Source of the DNA: Lindgomyces ingoldianus
Taxonomy: Eukaryota > Ascomycota > Dothideomycetes > Pleosporales > Lindgomycetaceae
Direction: 5' to 3'
Assembly: GCF_010093535.1 (NCBI RefSeq)
Contig: NW_022985184.1
Location: 102,802 to 166,801 of the forward strand
Length of the DNA stretch: 64,000 nt
The translations under genes and the position numbers were made by a program. The notes under the pieces are model-generated. The model saw only the letters and a program-made list of their open reading frames with translations. It did not search any database and was not told where the DNA came from. Below are positions 42,814-56,900 of this stretch, piece by piece. Positions within the stretch are counted from its first letter, which is position 1, and every line of letters starts with the position of its first letter.

Positions 42814-45800
42814 GTACCCCCCCCCTTATTAGGAAGAGAATTCTTTATATTAGTAGTTCTAGCATTAGGTTGTCTTTGTTAGGGTACAAGTTTAGTTTAG
42901 ATAGGTATTAGGCGTAGAATTAGGTTACTGCAGAGTTCTTTTGTAGGGCTTCTACAAGTTCTTATAATAGTTTGTTGTATCTAGTCTATTTTATAAAGTA
43001 TTTATAAATATGTTTTTTTTTATTAAACTAGATCTATTTAACATCTTCTACAACATATTCTAGTTTGTTGTTTATAATAATAAGTTTAGGTAGCAGGTTT
43101 AGCTGTCTAGGTAAATAGTTAGATTTAGAGGCTACTTAGCGCAGTAATAATACATAGAACACAGGGTGTATTTTTATGCTGTTAGGTAGGATTAATTAGT
43201 AAGCGTGTAATAAAACTATATAGGCTACTGTAAAGAGGCTAAGGTTCTTTTAATTAAGTTTCTTTAATTATTAGTTTATTTAGATATTTCTAGCGTCTAG
43301 CTAGACCTTCTTACTAGCTGCATACATAGGGGCAGAGGTTTAAAATTAGTTTATGTACTCTTGTTAAAAAGCTTAAGCCTATATAAGCTCTTTATAAATA
43401 TATTTAGATATATTTTAGATTTTATTAATAAGTCTATTTATATCTATTACTTATACAGATTAATAAGTTAGTTAAAAGGTATTTAAAAGTAGTTTAAATC
43501 TTATTTAAAAGTAGTATCTATAGTTTACTAAGAACAGGGATACTTATGTTAATTTAGATGTTATGTTATTAGCTTTAAACTATGCTATAGCTAACTATTT
43601 TACCTAGTTATCTTACTAGTAGTTTATGTACACTTATAGGACTTATTCTATTACAGTGTTTATGTTCTTAGTCTAGCTGTTAGTCTCTAGGTAAAAAGCT
43701 GTAGATAGATAGGGGATAATTTAGAGCTGTTTATAGAGTTTGTCCTAGAAGGCTAAGACAAACTGCGTACCTCTATCTAATATAATTATGTTAGGCAGGC
43801 TATAGTAAACTTATACATATTAGTAGAATAACTAGGCTATATTAAGGGCAGTTATAGAAAAACATAGTATTAAGTGTTAATACTTAGTTAAGTAATTAAC
43901 AACTACTATAATATTTATATACTCTTTAAATAAAAGTAGGTTTATAATAAAATTAATTAATATATCTTTCTAAGCTTATTTAGGGATTAGAAGTAGTTTA
44001 AGTAGGCTATTATACCTTTCTTAAAAGGCCTTTACTTTACAGCAAGTATAGCAACATAATACATATTAGCGTACAGTATAGAACATGTAGGGCTAGTAGT
44101 ACTCTCTTTGTAGTAGGTTAAGAGTCTTTTCTCTGCCTAGGTGTCCTTTAACAGGCAAGTTGTGTATAATTTAGAGTAGTTTAATTCTTAGTTTGTTAAA
44201 ATTAGGGATTATAAGTTAGTTATAGTAATATAGCTTACTATTTTAGTTTTTATAGTTAGCTAGTGTTACCTTTTTTAACTAACTAGCGCTGTTTTAGAGC
44301 AGGTTTAAAGTTTCTTAGATAAATTTATTATTTAAATACTTATTAGTAATAATTTAATTAATTATTTTATTTATTTTATTTAAGTTAAAGTCTAAAAATA
44401 GCTTAAGTTAAAGTAAAGTTTAGTGTTAAGCCTTTTACACTTTTTTCTAAGCAAGGACGTTTTAGAATTACCTTGTAAAAGCATCTAGTTTCCCTCTGTT
44501 TTAACTAGGATAATAAGTAATCTTAAAATTAAAATAAAATAAGTATTTAGACTAACAGGCTTATTAGTAGCTAAGTTATTTTATAGTTATAAAGTACTAC
44601 AAGTTCTTATAGTTAGATAGGACCTGTATTAGATGCGCTGCACCTTCTAGTTTAGGTTGCTATTATTTAAAGTAGTGTACTATAGTAAGCAATTCTTTAT
44701 TATAGATCTTATAATTACTTTCTATAAGACTTATTCTTTTTAAGAAGTATATAATAGGCCTAATAGTCTTGTCTAGCTTAGTCTAAAAGAGAACTCCTGC
44801 TACTATGTAGTCTAAGGCATTAGCTTCTATAAGTATTAGTAGTTTAAAGTTAAAGTAGCAGAGTATTAAAGCTTTAGTAAAGGCTTTCTTTAGCTAGTTA
44901 AAGAACTATTAGTAATTTAAGTTAAAGTTAAATTAAACCTTTTTTTTAGTAAGTATAATTATAGGGCTTACTAGCTATAAAAAGTTATTAATAAATTATT
45001 AGTAAAAGTTAGTAAATTTTATAAAAGCTTAAACATCTTTTACATCTTTTAAGTATTGCTAATCTAGTATAGTCTAAACCTTAACAGGGTCTATTTAAAT
45101 GCTATCTATAAAGATTATATATCCTAAATACATAACCTTTAATTAGTAGAACTTGCATTTATCTATGTTAAGTTACAGACCTGCTTCTTTTATAGCCTTT
45201 AGCACTAAGCGTACATGCTGTTTATGCTCTAAAAGGCTATTACTATAGATTAGAATATTATTAATATACGCAGTGTAGAACATGTCTAGGTAGGGTTAGA
45301 GTAAGTTGTTTATAAAATGTTAAAAAGTACTAGGCGTGTTAGCTAAGCTAAAGAGCATTACTAAGTACTTAAATAGTCTATATTAGGTCTAAAACACTAT
45401 TAGCTACTTATTACTCTTTACTATTCTTAGCTTATTAAAGGTAGTAATAATATCTAACTTTATAAAATACTTTACTTTACTTAGTTAGCTTAAAGTTTTT
45501 TGTAAAAAGAGAATTAAGTATTAGTTTTTAATAGTAACAGCATTTAGTCCTTAGTAGTTAATATAGAATTAAAGCCTACTTTTAAGTTTCTTTATAAATA
45601 GTATAAGTAACGCTACTAGTAAAAAGCTAGCTTAAATAAACCTTTTTTTTAGGTTCTTGTTAAGGTATTTTTAGAGCACTTTTAATTTATTTAGCAACAT
45701 TCTATATAGTAGCCTATAACTAAGTTGTTTACTAGGCTTAAAAGTTATTTAGTAATTATATAGATATTATATTAAAAGCTTATTAGACTTATTTTAGAAA

Positions 45801-47841
45801 AAGACATGTAATAAGTTATAGTAGTCTTAAGGGACTATTATCTTTAGGTTAGTATGTTTTTAAAGAGCTAAAGCTTAGTCTATATTAGAAATTATAACTG
45901 TGTAGATTTTGTGATCTAGTTATTAAGCTAGGGTTATAAATAGGGCAGGTTTTATGTAGCAGATGTCTATCTGCTGTTTAAGTCCTAGTTTATGTCTAAA
46001 TTAGGTAAGTAAAAGTTTCTTAAAGGCTTTTTTTTTTTAAGTTTAAGTAGTTATTAAATTATTTTATGTAGCCTATTTTAGTAAAAGGCCTAGCTTACTA
46101 GCCTTACTTAAGTAGTTCTTTTCTAGGTTATTAAAAAGTAGGTCTAGAGACCTTCTATATTAAGTGCTATTTAAGTGTTATTTAGGTGTAAGCATAAGCA
46201 TATATCTTAGTATTAAGAAGAGTTAAAGTTTAGAACTTACTTTTAGTAATTAAAAGCAACCTTATGCTAATATAGCTATAGTTGTTTTAGGATTAGGTTA
46301 TAACATCCTGTGTTTATTACATAAAGCTTAATCTACTTCTTATAGTGTTAGTAGGTAATTATAATAGTTATAGTATAAAAGATAGAACCTTTTTTAAGTT
46401 ATTTTTTATTAAATTTAGTTAAGTAAATTATTTAAGTAAGTAGTGTTAATTAAAGATTTAGTTTATGTGCTAGTTCTTTATTAATATAACCTATGCTATT
46501 TACTTCTAAGTTAATAAGAGCTTATATTAAGGCTAATATAGTTCTTTATTATAAATATATAAGAATATTAACTTAGTACTTCTAGTTATTAGTAGGGGAC
46601 TTAGCCTATAAGTTAGCAAAGATCTAGTGTTAAATTAGTCCTAGGGGGCAACTTAGCCCTAGGACAAGCCTTTTTGCAGGCTTCTACTGCTATAGCTGCA
46701 GCTATGTTAAGAGTAGCAAGAGGGATTAAAGCTTAAATATAAGTTAAAGCCCTTATAAAAACAAGATTAAAATAGTAAAAATCTTTAATAAGTGCTAGCA
46801 GCGCTACTTACGCAGACTTAAAAAAGAAAAATAAAGCAGTTTTAAAAAATATAACTATACTTACTACACTTAAAGTATTAACTTTTTTTTTTATAATTTT
46901 TATGCTTTTTAGAACTAACTAGAGCATAATTTAAATTAATTTTTATTATATTAAGGTTCTTATTTGCAACTGCGCTAGTTTAGGGGCGTATTAGAGCTTA
47001 TATAGAGAGAAACTTTATAGTATTATTATAGGTAGTAATTAGGTTTACATACGCATTAAGGTTATTTAAAAGGGGTTCTCCTACTATAGCGCGTTGCAGT
47101 TTAGTTAAGAGGGAGTTATATAAAGCTATAATTAGACCTATCTTATTTAAGCCTATATTAGATGCAAGTTAGTAAAACTTAGTAAAGTGTAAAGTAAAGC
47201 TTTTTTTTTTTTATTATAAGGTGTTTAGGTAACTTAAGGCTATTAACTTTTTATTTAAGTCTTTATAAGTTACTTATAAAAACACTATAAATTAATTTAA
47301 GTTAATAATATTCTTATTTATTAGTAAGTTAATTAAAGCTGTTATATTATAGTTAAGTTAAAAGTAGGCATATAGTAACTAAGAGTGTTTAGAGGGGAAT
47401 TAGTCTATATTTCCTTTAAGTTTATATTAGAGCTTGTGTAGGAAGGAAAGTAGGTCTTTCTGTTTTCTGTTAAACAGCAGAAGATTAGGGAGTTAGTTAG
47501 ATTTTATTACTAAGTTAAAAAGGTTACAAGTTATAAGTGGCGTTAGGTAGAAAAAAGTTAAGCTATCTCTAGACTTCTAAGTAGGCTTTAAGGCTAGTAA
47601 GTTCTTAGTTCCTACTACTATAATAAAAGTTAAGGCAGAAATAGACTGCTTAATAATATAAAGCTGTTCTTTAAAGTCTTTTTAAAAAGCTTTAAAGCTT
47701 ATAACATAGTAGCTTTCTTATAAAGTAAGCGCTTTTTAAAAGGCTTTTTAGCTTACTCTAATAGCTTAGAGTTATATAAGTACTAAGCTTATTAGATTAG
47801 ATTTAAAGGCTATTCTTAGCTAAAGTTTTAATATAATGTAA

Positions 47842-48159
47842 TGTTATAATTATGCATAAGTAAGGTTATAAAGCTTTACAGAGGTCTAGTTTAATTACTA
47901 CATAAGGTATTATAGTAGGTATAAGACATTATGTAAGGAACAGAAAAGTTTAGAAGGAAATTAGTAATTAAATACTTAGCTTAGAAGTCTAAGCGCTTTA
48001 GGTATAAATTAAGCCTGTTCTAGGTTTAGTTAGTGTTAAGGCAGTTTATGCTTAAGTTTATGTCTGTGTTATGTTGTGTTCATGTCAGACGTGCACTAAT
48101 AATACTCTAGTACGCGTCTAATACAGTTATGTCTAGGATCTAGGGAGGATACCGTGACA
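47842..48159 (-). repeat. 5' LTR of the gypsy element
   Basis: Plus-strand text runs from TGTTATAATTATGCATA to ATACCGTGACA. It is the same length as its partner (318 bp). RIP changes cluster in its first 200 bases, while the last 100 are cleaner than in the partner. Confidence 0.9.
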
Positions 48160-48245
48160 TTTATTTTATTACTTATTTTTTAGAAAAAGTAATAATAGAG
48201 CACTTACACTTTATAAGGTACTTTATTTAGTTACCTATCTTTTAA

Positions 48246-48482
48246 AATAGCAGATTAATTCTTTATATTATACAGCAAGCTCTACTACTATATAAAGTAA
48301 GAAGGAGATAGTGTAAGATGCACACTAAAGCTATTAAAGCTGTATAACCTAGTAGCTAGATAATAGCAGATTAATCCTTTACATTATACAGCAAGCTCTG
48401 CTACTGTATAAAGTAAGAAGGAGATAGTGTAAGGTGCACACTAAAGCTATTAAAGCTGCATAACTTAGTAGCTAGATAATAG
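48246..48482 (+). repeat. 116-bp tandem duplication, two units
   Basis: AATAGCAGATTAAT begins a unit at 48246 and again at 48362, and AATAGCAG recurs near 48478 as a third start. The units differ by a handful of C/T and G/A changes only, so the duplication may itself have been RIP-mutated. Confidence 0.9.
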
Positions 48483-50241
48483 CAGTACCTGTGTAATTTA
48501 CTAGAAAAGTAATTAACTATACTATTATAATAAAATTCTACTAGCAACTAATAACTTTATGTAATAATAAAAAAAATAAAAAAAAATTTTTTATTATATA
48601 AATAACTTATAAAAGATATAAAGATATTAAAGGTAACACATAAAATAAAACTAGCCTAAAGTACTAGAATAATAAGATTAATATATTAAAAGCCTTAATA
48701 AGCTTATAAACTTAATTATATATAAGTTATATAATTACTAATCTATATATAATAACTTAGAAAAGCGCTACTTTTTTAAGTTTATATATAAAAGATTTTA
48801 AAAAATAAACACTATAAAACTTCTTAGCACTTAGCTACACATTTAAAAAGAAGCTTATATAAGTACTAAAAAATAAAGGAATTACACTACAGCCAGGTAA
48901 TAAAAGTACTTAAGCCTAGAAGCTATATAATATAGCATAAAAAAAAGTAATTACACTAAAAAAGCTTTATACATAACTTTTATTACTATATAAGGCTTTA
49001 CATAGAAGTAGACTAAACATAATGCTGCTATTAACACTAAATATACTAGCATTACTTACTTCTACACCTTAGCTAGCACTACACTAATTACTGTATAAAT
49101 AATACATGCTACCCTACCTAACGCCTGCTCCACACCCTTAATTGTACACACCACCGCCTGCAGTAGTGTATGCACTACTAATACTACCTACATAATCTAT
49201 ACTATATTACAACCTGTATAAACTTCTACCCTAAAAAGAAACTGCTAAAGAAAAACTTTTAGTAAATAAAATTATATAATTCTAAAAAGCATAAAAAAAT
49301 AATAACTATATAAGTTAACTATATAACATTTTTATAAATAAAATAAGAATCTTTATTAATCTATGTTAATAGCTAGATATCTAGGAAACTTAGTATATAA
49401 ATATCTTTCTAGATATCTTAGAAAGTTAGGTAAATATGTACTATATGCACAACATAGGCTCTAGATATAACTAGAAGTATTTATATAACACTTTAAGCAG
49501 TTACTTTAACACTAATGTAAACTATAGCTAGTACTAGACAAACTAGACAATAATAACTTTTATATAATACTAATAAAAGAACTTTAATAAAAGTTTATAT
49601 AAAGTTTTTAAAATAATAATTAATAAGCTTACGCTTATATAAAAAGTACTAAAAATAAAATTTTAAAAAAATGTTTTACTGCACACTGCTATTATATAAG
49701 CTTATTAAGAATAACTAGAACTAGAACACACTATGTTTACTATTAAGCTCTTATATAAAGCTTTATTTAGCAACTTACAGGCATTACTTTAAGTTACTAT
49801 AGACTAAAAAGTAAACTAATACTTCTAGGAACTGCCTAATGTATACTACACAGACTGCTAATATAACTCTGTATAACAAGAAAAAAGCTTCTCTCTGCGC
49901 AGAAGAGGACAACATAGAAGATCTCTATTTAGGTTTAGGCTACAATCTAGAGATAACTGCACGCAGACAAAGAAGTGCTTTGTCTACTATAAGAAAGAAT
50001 ATTAGTTATTAAACTACCCTTATAATAACTATACATAAGTAAAGAACTAGTACATTACTTTATATAAAGATTTCTATAATAAAACCTTATTATATAAAGC
50101 TATTACTTTATACATCTAAAACTTTAAAAGTTACCTTAAAGAAAAAAATAATTTACATAATGTAGAGAAAATAAAATAAAAAGGTAAGAATACTAAGAAA
50201 GCTGTTAACTACCTTACCTCTGCTGCCTATTTACACTGTGC
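48483..50241 (+). pseudogene. copia gag-like remnant with zinc-knuckle relic
   Basis: RIP-mutated forward-strand text. At 49972-50030 it reads KCFVYYKKEY followed by LLNYPYNN, the pattern of the Gag zinc knuckle of the same fungal copia group as the remnant at 58-63 kb, with later cysteines turned to tyrosine. Proline-rich text near 49110-49180 precedes it, as in Gag. It ends at the LTR starting 50242. The left border is unclear. Confidence 0.55.
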
Positions 50242-50531
50242 TGTAACAATTCTACAAATTGTTCCATCTCAGGTCGCTTAGATCCTATCCAAAGGGTCTC
50301 TGTATCAGCCCTAACCATAACTTAACCTAGTCCCCTGCAGTTACCTTTATTCCCTTATGTATTTAGTTGCACCTTGCCTCTATAGCTAGCTTAGTAGTTT
50401 TCTAATATCCTTTTATACAAGGCCTATAGGTGTTAATAGCATTCCTAGGTTTAGAGTCCCTACGCACTTCTATATGCCTCTAAGTAGACTCCTACTGCAT
50501 TTAGACCTATTATCTTGCCTGCGCTGTTATA
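50242..50531 (-). mobile_element. LTR copy of the TGTAACG family, RIP-mutated
   Basis: Matches 35976-36263 in the same orientation over its whole length but with many C-to-T and G-to-A changes (ends GTTATA instead of GTTACA). No target duplication is visible. It is older or more heavily RIP-affected than the other two copies. Confidence 0.82.
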
Positions 50532-50979
50532 TTATATTAAAAAACTTACTTTTACTAGTAATAGCCTTATTAATAATATTATATTAATTATTTATTTAAC
50601 TACATCTAACTTTAAAAAGTATTTAATTTAGTTTAGGTTACTATTTTTACACACTATTACATTAAATTATTTAGTTATTATAAATAGAATTTTAGAGACT
50701 TTTTATTAACTAAAGCCTTTAAGTTTAAAACTTTCTATCCTCTATAATTAAAATTACTTTTAAAAAAGTTGTAAAAAGTGCGCTAAGGTAGAAACCTAAA
50801 AACTACTAATAACTTATTAGAATTAGAGATAACTACTAATGCCTAACTCTTAACTACTAATAGACCTTAGTATAAAGCTTGTAACACGCTCTAGCTATAG
50901 CTAAGGCAAGATACCTACTACTAAAGCTAAATAACTACTAACCTTAACAGCTAAACTCTTTTTTATAGAACTTAAAGCT

Positions 50980-53900
50980 AAAAACTTACTAGATTTAAAG
51001 TTAAACTTTAGTAACATAGCCTTTAAAAACTAAGTTGCTTAATTAAGAGCATAAATTAAATAGCTAACTAGATTAAAAACTATTAATTTTAATTATCTTC
51101 TACTAACTACTAAATTACTTTTAATAATGCTTTAAATTACTTATGCTACACTAATAGTAAAGGACTTTTTAAGCACTTTTAAGCTTTCTTAAAGCTACTT
51201 TACTAAACACACGCCTAAGATTAAGAACTTTATAGATAGTAAAAAACCTATATTTAAATAATAGTAAGCCTTTATTATAGACAGACTTAACATTAATTTA
51301 GATTACTATTAGAGTAAGTGTGCACACATAGCGTTAGTATAGGGACACACTGCTAGTATCGCAAAGGAATACCTAGAGCCTAGATACCTAGCTAAATTAA
51401 ATAACTTTTAGTTTAAGAACATAAAAGAAATAATTAAGCTCTTATAAACTTACTTTATTACTAGTAATAAAAAGATAGAGGCGTAATAAGCGTTTTAGAC
51501 TTTAAAAATAGGTAAAGAAAAAGTGTTTTTTACTTTTAAAGCTTACTTTATTAGCGCTGCTATTAAAGAGTTTATATTAAAGTTAGAATAGTTTTTCTAC
51601 TTATAAAAGAAGATACTGCCTAGCCTAAAAGTACTAAACTTAGGTTTTAAACACACTTAGAAAGGCTTTTTTAAGTTAATAGTAGCCTACCTAACAGCTT
51701 ATAATATAAAAAGAAAAAACACCTTTGCTATTTTAAAGTAAACTATTAACTACACTTAATAATTTAATATTAGACCTATTATAAAGCAATTTTAGAAGGT
51801 TTCTAGTAATACATCTAAGGCAGTATACTATTCTAGTGCACTCTAACCTGCACCTATGTTAGTACTCTAATCCACCCTAGCTACCTACTAACAACCTAGC
51901 TAGACACCTGCCTTTAAAAGATAAACAACTTCTAGTAACTATTATAATTATAGTAAACTAGAACATTTTACTAGTAATTACTTTATCTCTAAAGTATAAA
52001 AAATTAAAGTAGAGTAATAAGAATTTAAGGAAAAGTTTATAAATATAAATAATTATAACCTAGATCCTTCTTAGATAAGAAATAAAAATGCTTAAAAAAA
52101 CTTTTTATTTTAGGCCTAAATAAGTATAACTTAGTAAATATTAACTTATTACACTTGTTTAGAGGAAAACATTTTTAAGTTTCTACTATTTTATGCTTAA
52201 AAGGCATTAGAGTCTAATTAAATCTTTTAGTTAATACTAGCGCATATAGTTTTCTATTTATTAATTTAATAACTACTAAGTTTTTATTTTAATGCCTTTA
52301 TGTCCTTATCTAATGTTTACTTTTTAAAGTTATAGTTAAGGGCTTTTAAGACTAAATCTAAGTTCCTGTCTACTAGTATATCTACTTGTATATGTAAATT
52401 AATAGTAGAAGCATCTAAAACTGCCTTTTTATAATTATAAACTTTAGCTTATAAGATTGTATTATTAGCATTAAATAGCTATATTATTTTAAACTTTAAC
52501 TAGATATAAAAAAGAATTAGATTATATAGCCTAGTAAGTATTTTGCTACTTATAAACCTTTACTGCCTTTGCTTATGCAACTAAACTAGCCTACGCGTAA
52601 TAAAGAAGTAGAGTTAGATATTAGACAACACAACACACTATAGAAAAAGAACTATATTTAGTAGTTATACAGCCTAATAATTAACTGCATTAAGGGTTTA
52701 CTAAGGCTACTAAAATTATACTGCTTTTTTATTATCTATAGTCTAAAAACACTTAAATTATTAATCTGCTTATTTATTAAAAACTCTAGAATAAGTCTAA
52801 AGAACATCTATTCCTCTACTATTACTTTTATCTTAGTAAATGCTTTTTATTTTAATATAAAAAAAAAGAACAAGTTCTTTTTAACTTTTATTTATAAAAT
52901 TAAGTATTTAATTAAAGATAAGTAAGCTCTACTATTAGACTATAAATGTAAAACTAAAGCATTAGTAAACTTTTAATTACTATTTAAATACTATTAGTAC
53001 TAAGATGTATTTAGCTACACTACAGCTTACTAATTACTAGCACATTACTTATATAACTATAAGATTGTCCTTACAGAACCTCTCTCTAACAGTTACAGCC
53101 CTTTATATAAACAGAACGTTAAGGAACTAGAGGCAATAAAAAAGTACATTATAAATAATCTAAAATATAGCTTTATTAAGTAAAGTTAAAGCTCTTTTAC
53201 ATTTTTTATTCTTTATGTATAGAAACTAAATAGAAACTTATGTATCTATGTTAATTACTATAAACTTAATGCTATTACCTGTAAAGATATGTATCTAATA
53301 CTGTGTATAAACAAACTTTTGTTAAGACTTATAAAGGCAGCTATTTTTATAAAGTTTAATATTTGCGCAGCCTTTAATAAGATTAGAATAGACCTAAGCT
53401 TTAAAAAGTATACTACTTTTTAGACATAATATAAAACATATAAGTGTAAAGTTTTACTTTTTAGATTGTGTAATAGCCTAGTAACTTACTAGCGCTATAT
53501 AAATAATGTATTAATTAACTACTTAGACAACTTCTACATTACTTATTTAGATAATATTCTTATCTACTTTAAAAATAAGGCAACTTATATCCTCTATATT
53601 AAAAAGGTTTTAAAGAGGCTACAGTAAGCAGAATTACAGGTAGAGATTAAAAAAAGTAAATTTTATATTACTTAAATAAAGTATCTTAGCTATATACTTT
53701 TAAATAAAAGACTAGAGGTTAACCTATAGAAAGTAGAGGTGCTATGTAACTAGCAAGCGCCTACTACTATAACAAGTGTAAAATCCTTCTTAGGCTTTAC
53801 TAGATTTTATTAATAATTTATTCTAAAATTTTTTTACGTAGTAAAACTAATTAACGTACTTTATAGGCAAGTTGCTTACACACTTAAGTTGCTTACTTTT

Positions 53901-56900
53901 ACTAAGACTTTACTACACTACTTTTTCTATACTAATGCATTTCTAATAATACTACTTAAATATGTTAAAGGAATGTTAGATGTAGCTTACACTTTAAGCT
54001 TTTAAATAAAACGTAACACTTTCTAAGCAACACGCTATAGCTATTTATAGGGTCTTTTAAAAGATAATAAGTAACTAACACACTAGACAACCTTTCTAAG
54101 CTAATTATATAGCTAACTTATAAAAGCTAGATAATAATAAAAAGCAGGTAATTATTTAGCACATACTTAAGCTAGATGCATAAGGATTTCCCCCTTAGCT
54201 AGTAGCTATAGCTAATATAGCTAATTCTTTACATGCTAAGCATAATATAGGCTATATTAGCATAAACTAGCCTAATATGTTTATTAAGTGTTACTTAAAG
54301 CTTAAAGTAAAGTTTAAGTGTAAGTATAACTATAAAAAAGCCTTTTATAAGAATTTTTTAGTAATTTAAAGCTAGTTTAATTTTATAAAAAATATTAAAG
54401 CTAAGTATAGCATCTAAAATAACAACATATGCAACTTTAATAAAATAAAGTTTATAATAGGCTAAATATTTACTAGAGTAGTTATTATAAGTTTAGAAAG
54501 ATAAAGACAGCTAAAAGCAGTCTAGCTAGGTAACTAAGAGTAGACAATAGTTATTTAGGGCATTAATGCTAAAAAGTAAGCTATTTTACTTTTTATTATT
54601 TTTTAAAGTAGTAACTACTTTTTAAACTAGTATAAAAAGAAAAATCTACTTTAAAATTAAGTTATTATAATCTCTAAGTGTAGCTAGACTACTAATTAGC
54701 TTAGTCTAGACTAGTTAAAGCACTTTAACGCGCATATAAAGAAGTGTACTATTAGCAGCTACTATCTGCTAGTTATTAATAGCTATAAAAGCTATAACTT
54801 ATTTTATTTTTAGTAATACTATAAAAATAATAAGATTATTACTATTTATATACTTTTTTACTTATTGCACTTTCTATAGCTACTTAATGTAGGTTATTTT
54901 ACTTTTTTAAAAAAAGTGTATAAGTGCTAAGCTAAAAACTTTATACATAACTAAATTACTTATATTATAAAAATAAAGTTTTTATTATGCTTTAAAGTAG
55001 CTTATAATGCTATAATTACTTTTAGTAATATCTAAGAAAAGTTTTAAAGCGCTAAATTAGTTTCTTTTAACTTATAATAAGTTATAATAGGCCTTAATGT
55101 AAAGTTGCGCACTCTATTACTACTACTACTTATATATAACAAGCTCTAGTAGTTATAAACCTTAAGTAATACTCTAAAACTTAAGTTATAATTAATGCTT
55201 ATAAAAATAAAAATTTAGAACTATATAAATAGTTTACTAACTTTTATAGTTAAAGTATTTAAAAAAGTTTTAAAAAGGGTAGTAATAATTACACATAAGC
55301 TAGTATTAGTATAATAAAAAATTACTAAGCTTTAAGTAGCTAATAAAGCTACTATATAATATAAATTACATAAAAAAAAGTAAATTAAAGTAAAAAAAAC
55401 CTTAATAATTTAAAAAGGCCTATGCTTAACAGCTTTAAAATAGTTTAAAGCGCGTAATAATAAAAGAAAGGTAAAGAAGCAGGTGTAAGCTAAAGTAGGT
55501 AAGCTATTCTAAAGGCGCTGCAGATAGTGCAATTAGACTAAGCATAACACGCAAATGTGTAAGTAAGAAGTAGAAGTAGTATCTAAATAATATTCTAGGC
55601 TGTACTATACTATATAGTGCTAGAGCGGGTTGTTATAGGCTATAATAGAGTTTGTTAGAGTAGGGTCTTAGCAAAAGTAAGCAACTTAGGTGTGTAAGCA
55701 ACTCGCCTATGAAGTACGTTATTACGCTTTAAAGTCTTACTACTTTTTTTATATAGACTTTAGAGTGTAATATAGCTTTTAAAAAGCTAAAGTTTAAGCT
55801 ACTAAAAATACCTACACTTTACTATTTTAACTTTATGTTGTAAACTAAAATTAAAACTAACGCTTTTAATAGAGTAGTAGTAGAAGTTCTATCTTAGGAA
55901 CATGCTAATAGAAATTAGTGCTCTATTTTGTTCTATAGTAAGGTCCTATCTAGTTTAGAGCTAAACTAAGAAATATATAATAAGAAGCTATTTATAATTA
56001 TTACTACGTTTAAATAATAAAGGGCTAAGCTTATATTAGTAATAATAAGCACTCTAGTATATACTAATTATTAATTATTAAAGTACTTTATAATAATAAA
56101 GGTGCTAAATGCTTGTTAAGTCTATTAAGCTAAAAAGTTAGCTTAGTATTACTTCTAAATTAAGTACACCCTTAGTAAGAATAACGCTAGAGCAGACATC
56201 CTTAGCTGTTGCAAATAAGATGTAGAAAATTTAAGAGTAGCTTAAACTAACAACTAGTTAAAGGTCTTACTTAGACTACACTAACTCTACTTTTAAATTA
56301 ATAAGGAATTAGCCTAGTACTATATTACTTAAATAATAACTTAAGTAACTTTACTAAATGTTATAGAAAAACTAGACTAGGTTATGTCTTTAGATTTTTT
56401 AAAATTAATTAACATATTACTTTAAAAGAATTAAGCCTTTTTTACGTAGAAGTAAAAACTTTTACTTTACTATTATTAGATAGGAAATAGACTACTTTTT
56501 TATGCTAACTATTTATGTGTTTTAGTAGACTTGCTACTATATACTTAACTTATCTAAAAAGTCTATAACTAAGTATTTTTAGCACACTTTAGTGCTACTA
56601 AGACTTCTTAGTTACTGTCCTAAAAGTACTACTAGAAAGGTATAGAGGCTACTTATAATTAATATGTATAAAATTACTTTCTTTATTATAAAGCTTATCT
56701 AAAATATACCTAAACTTTAGAGTTTATCTACTCTCTTTTAATCTCTAATTAACTAATGCAGCACTTATATATTAACTTTAAGAATTTTTTTAAAAATAAG
56801 TCTAGTTATAACTAGATTATAGTTATAATTAATTACATATCTAAATAAGCTATTTTTATTCCCTACTATAAAACAATTAACGCTTAAAAAATAGCTGCTT

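Larger units (their letters stand above)
42496..48159 (-). mobile_element. full-length Ty3/gypsy chromovirus, RIP-degraded
   Basis: 5664-bp element with 318-bp LTRs (42496-42813 and 47842-48159) and a perfect TTTAT duplication (42491-42495, 48160-48164). A C9 run just inside the left LTR is the polypurine tract read on the other strand, so the element points left. Minus-strand motifs appear in the expected order: reverse transcriptase MFYTAYINNILIYS (45245-45286, YINN where the family has YIDD), integrase LSTAFYLETNS near 43670-43712, and a chromodomain-like segment near 42900-43060. No frame is intact. Confidence 0.92.

Noticed and set aside
42802..42829. C9 run as a possible G-quadruplex regulatory site
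   Set aside because: Better explained as the polypurine tract of the minus-strand gypsy element directly next to its 3' LTR.
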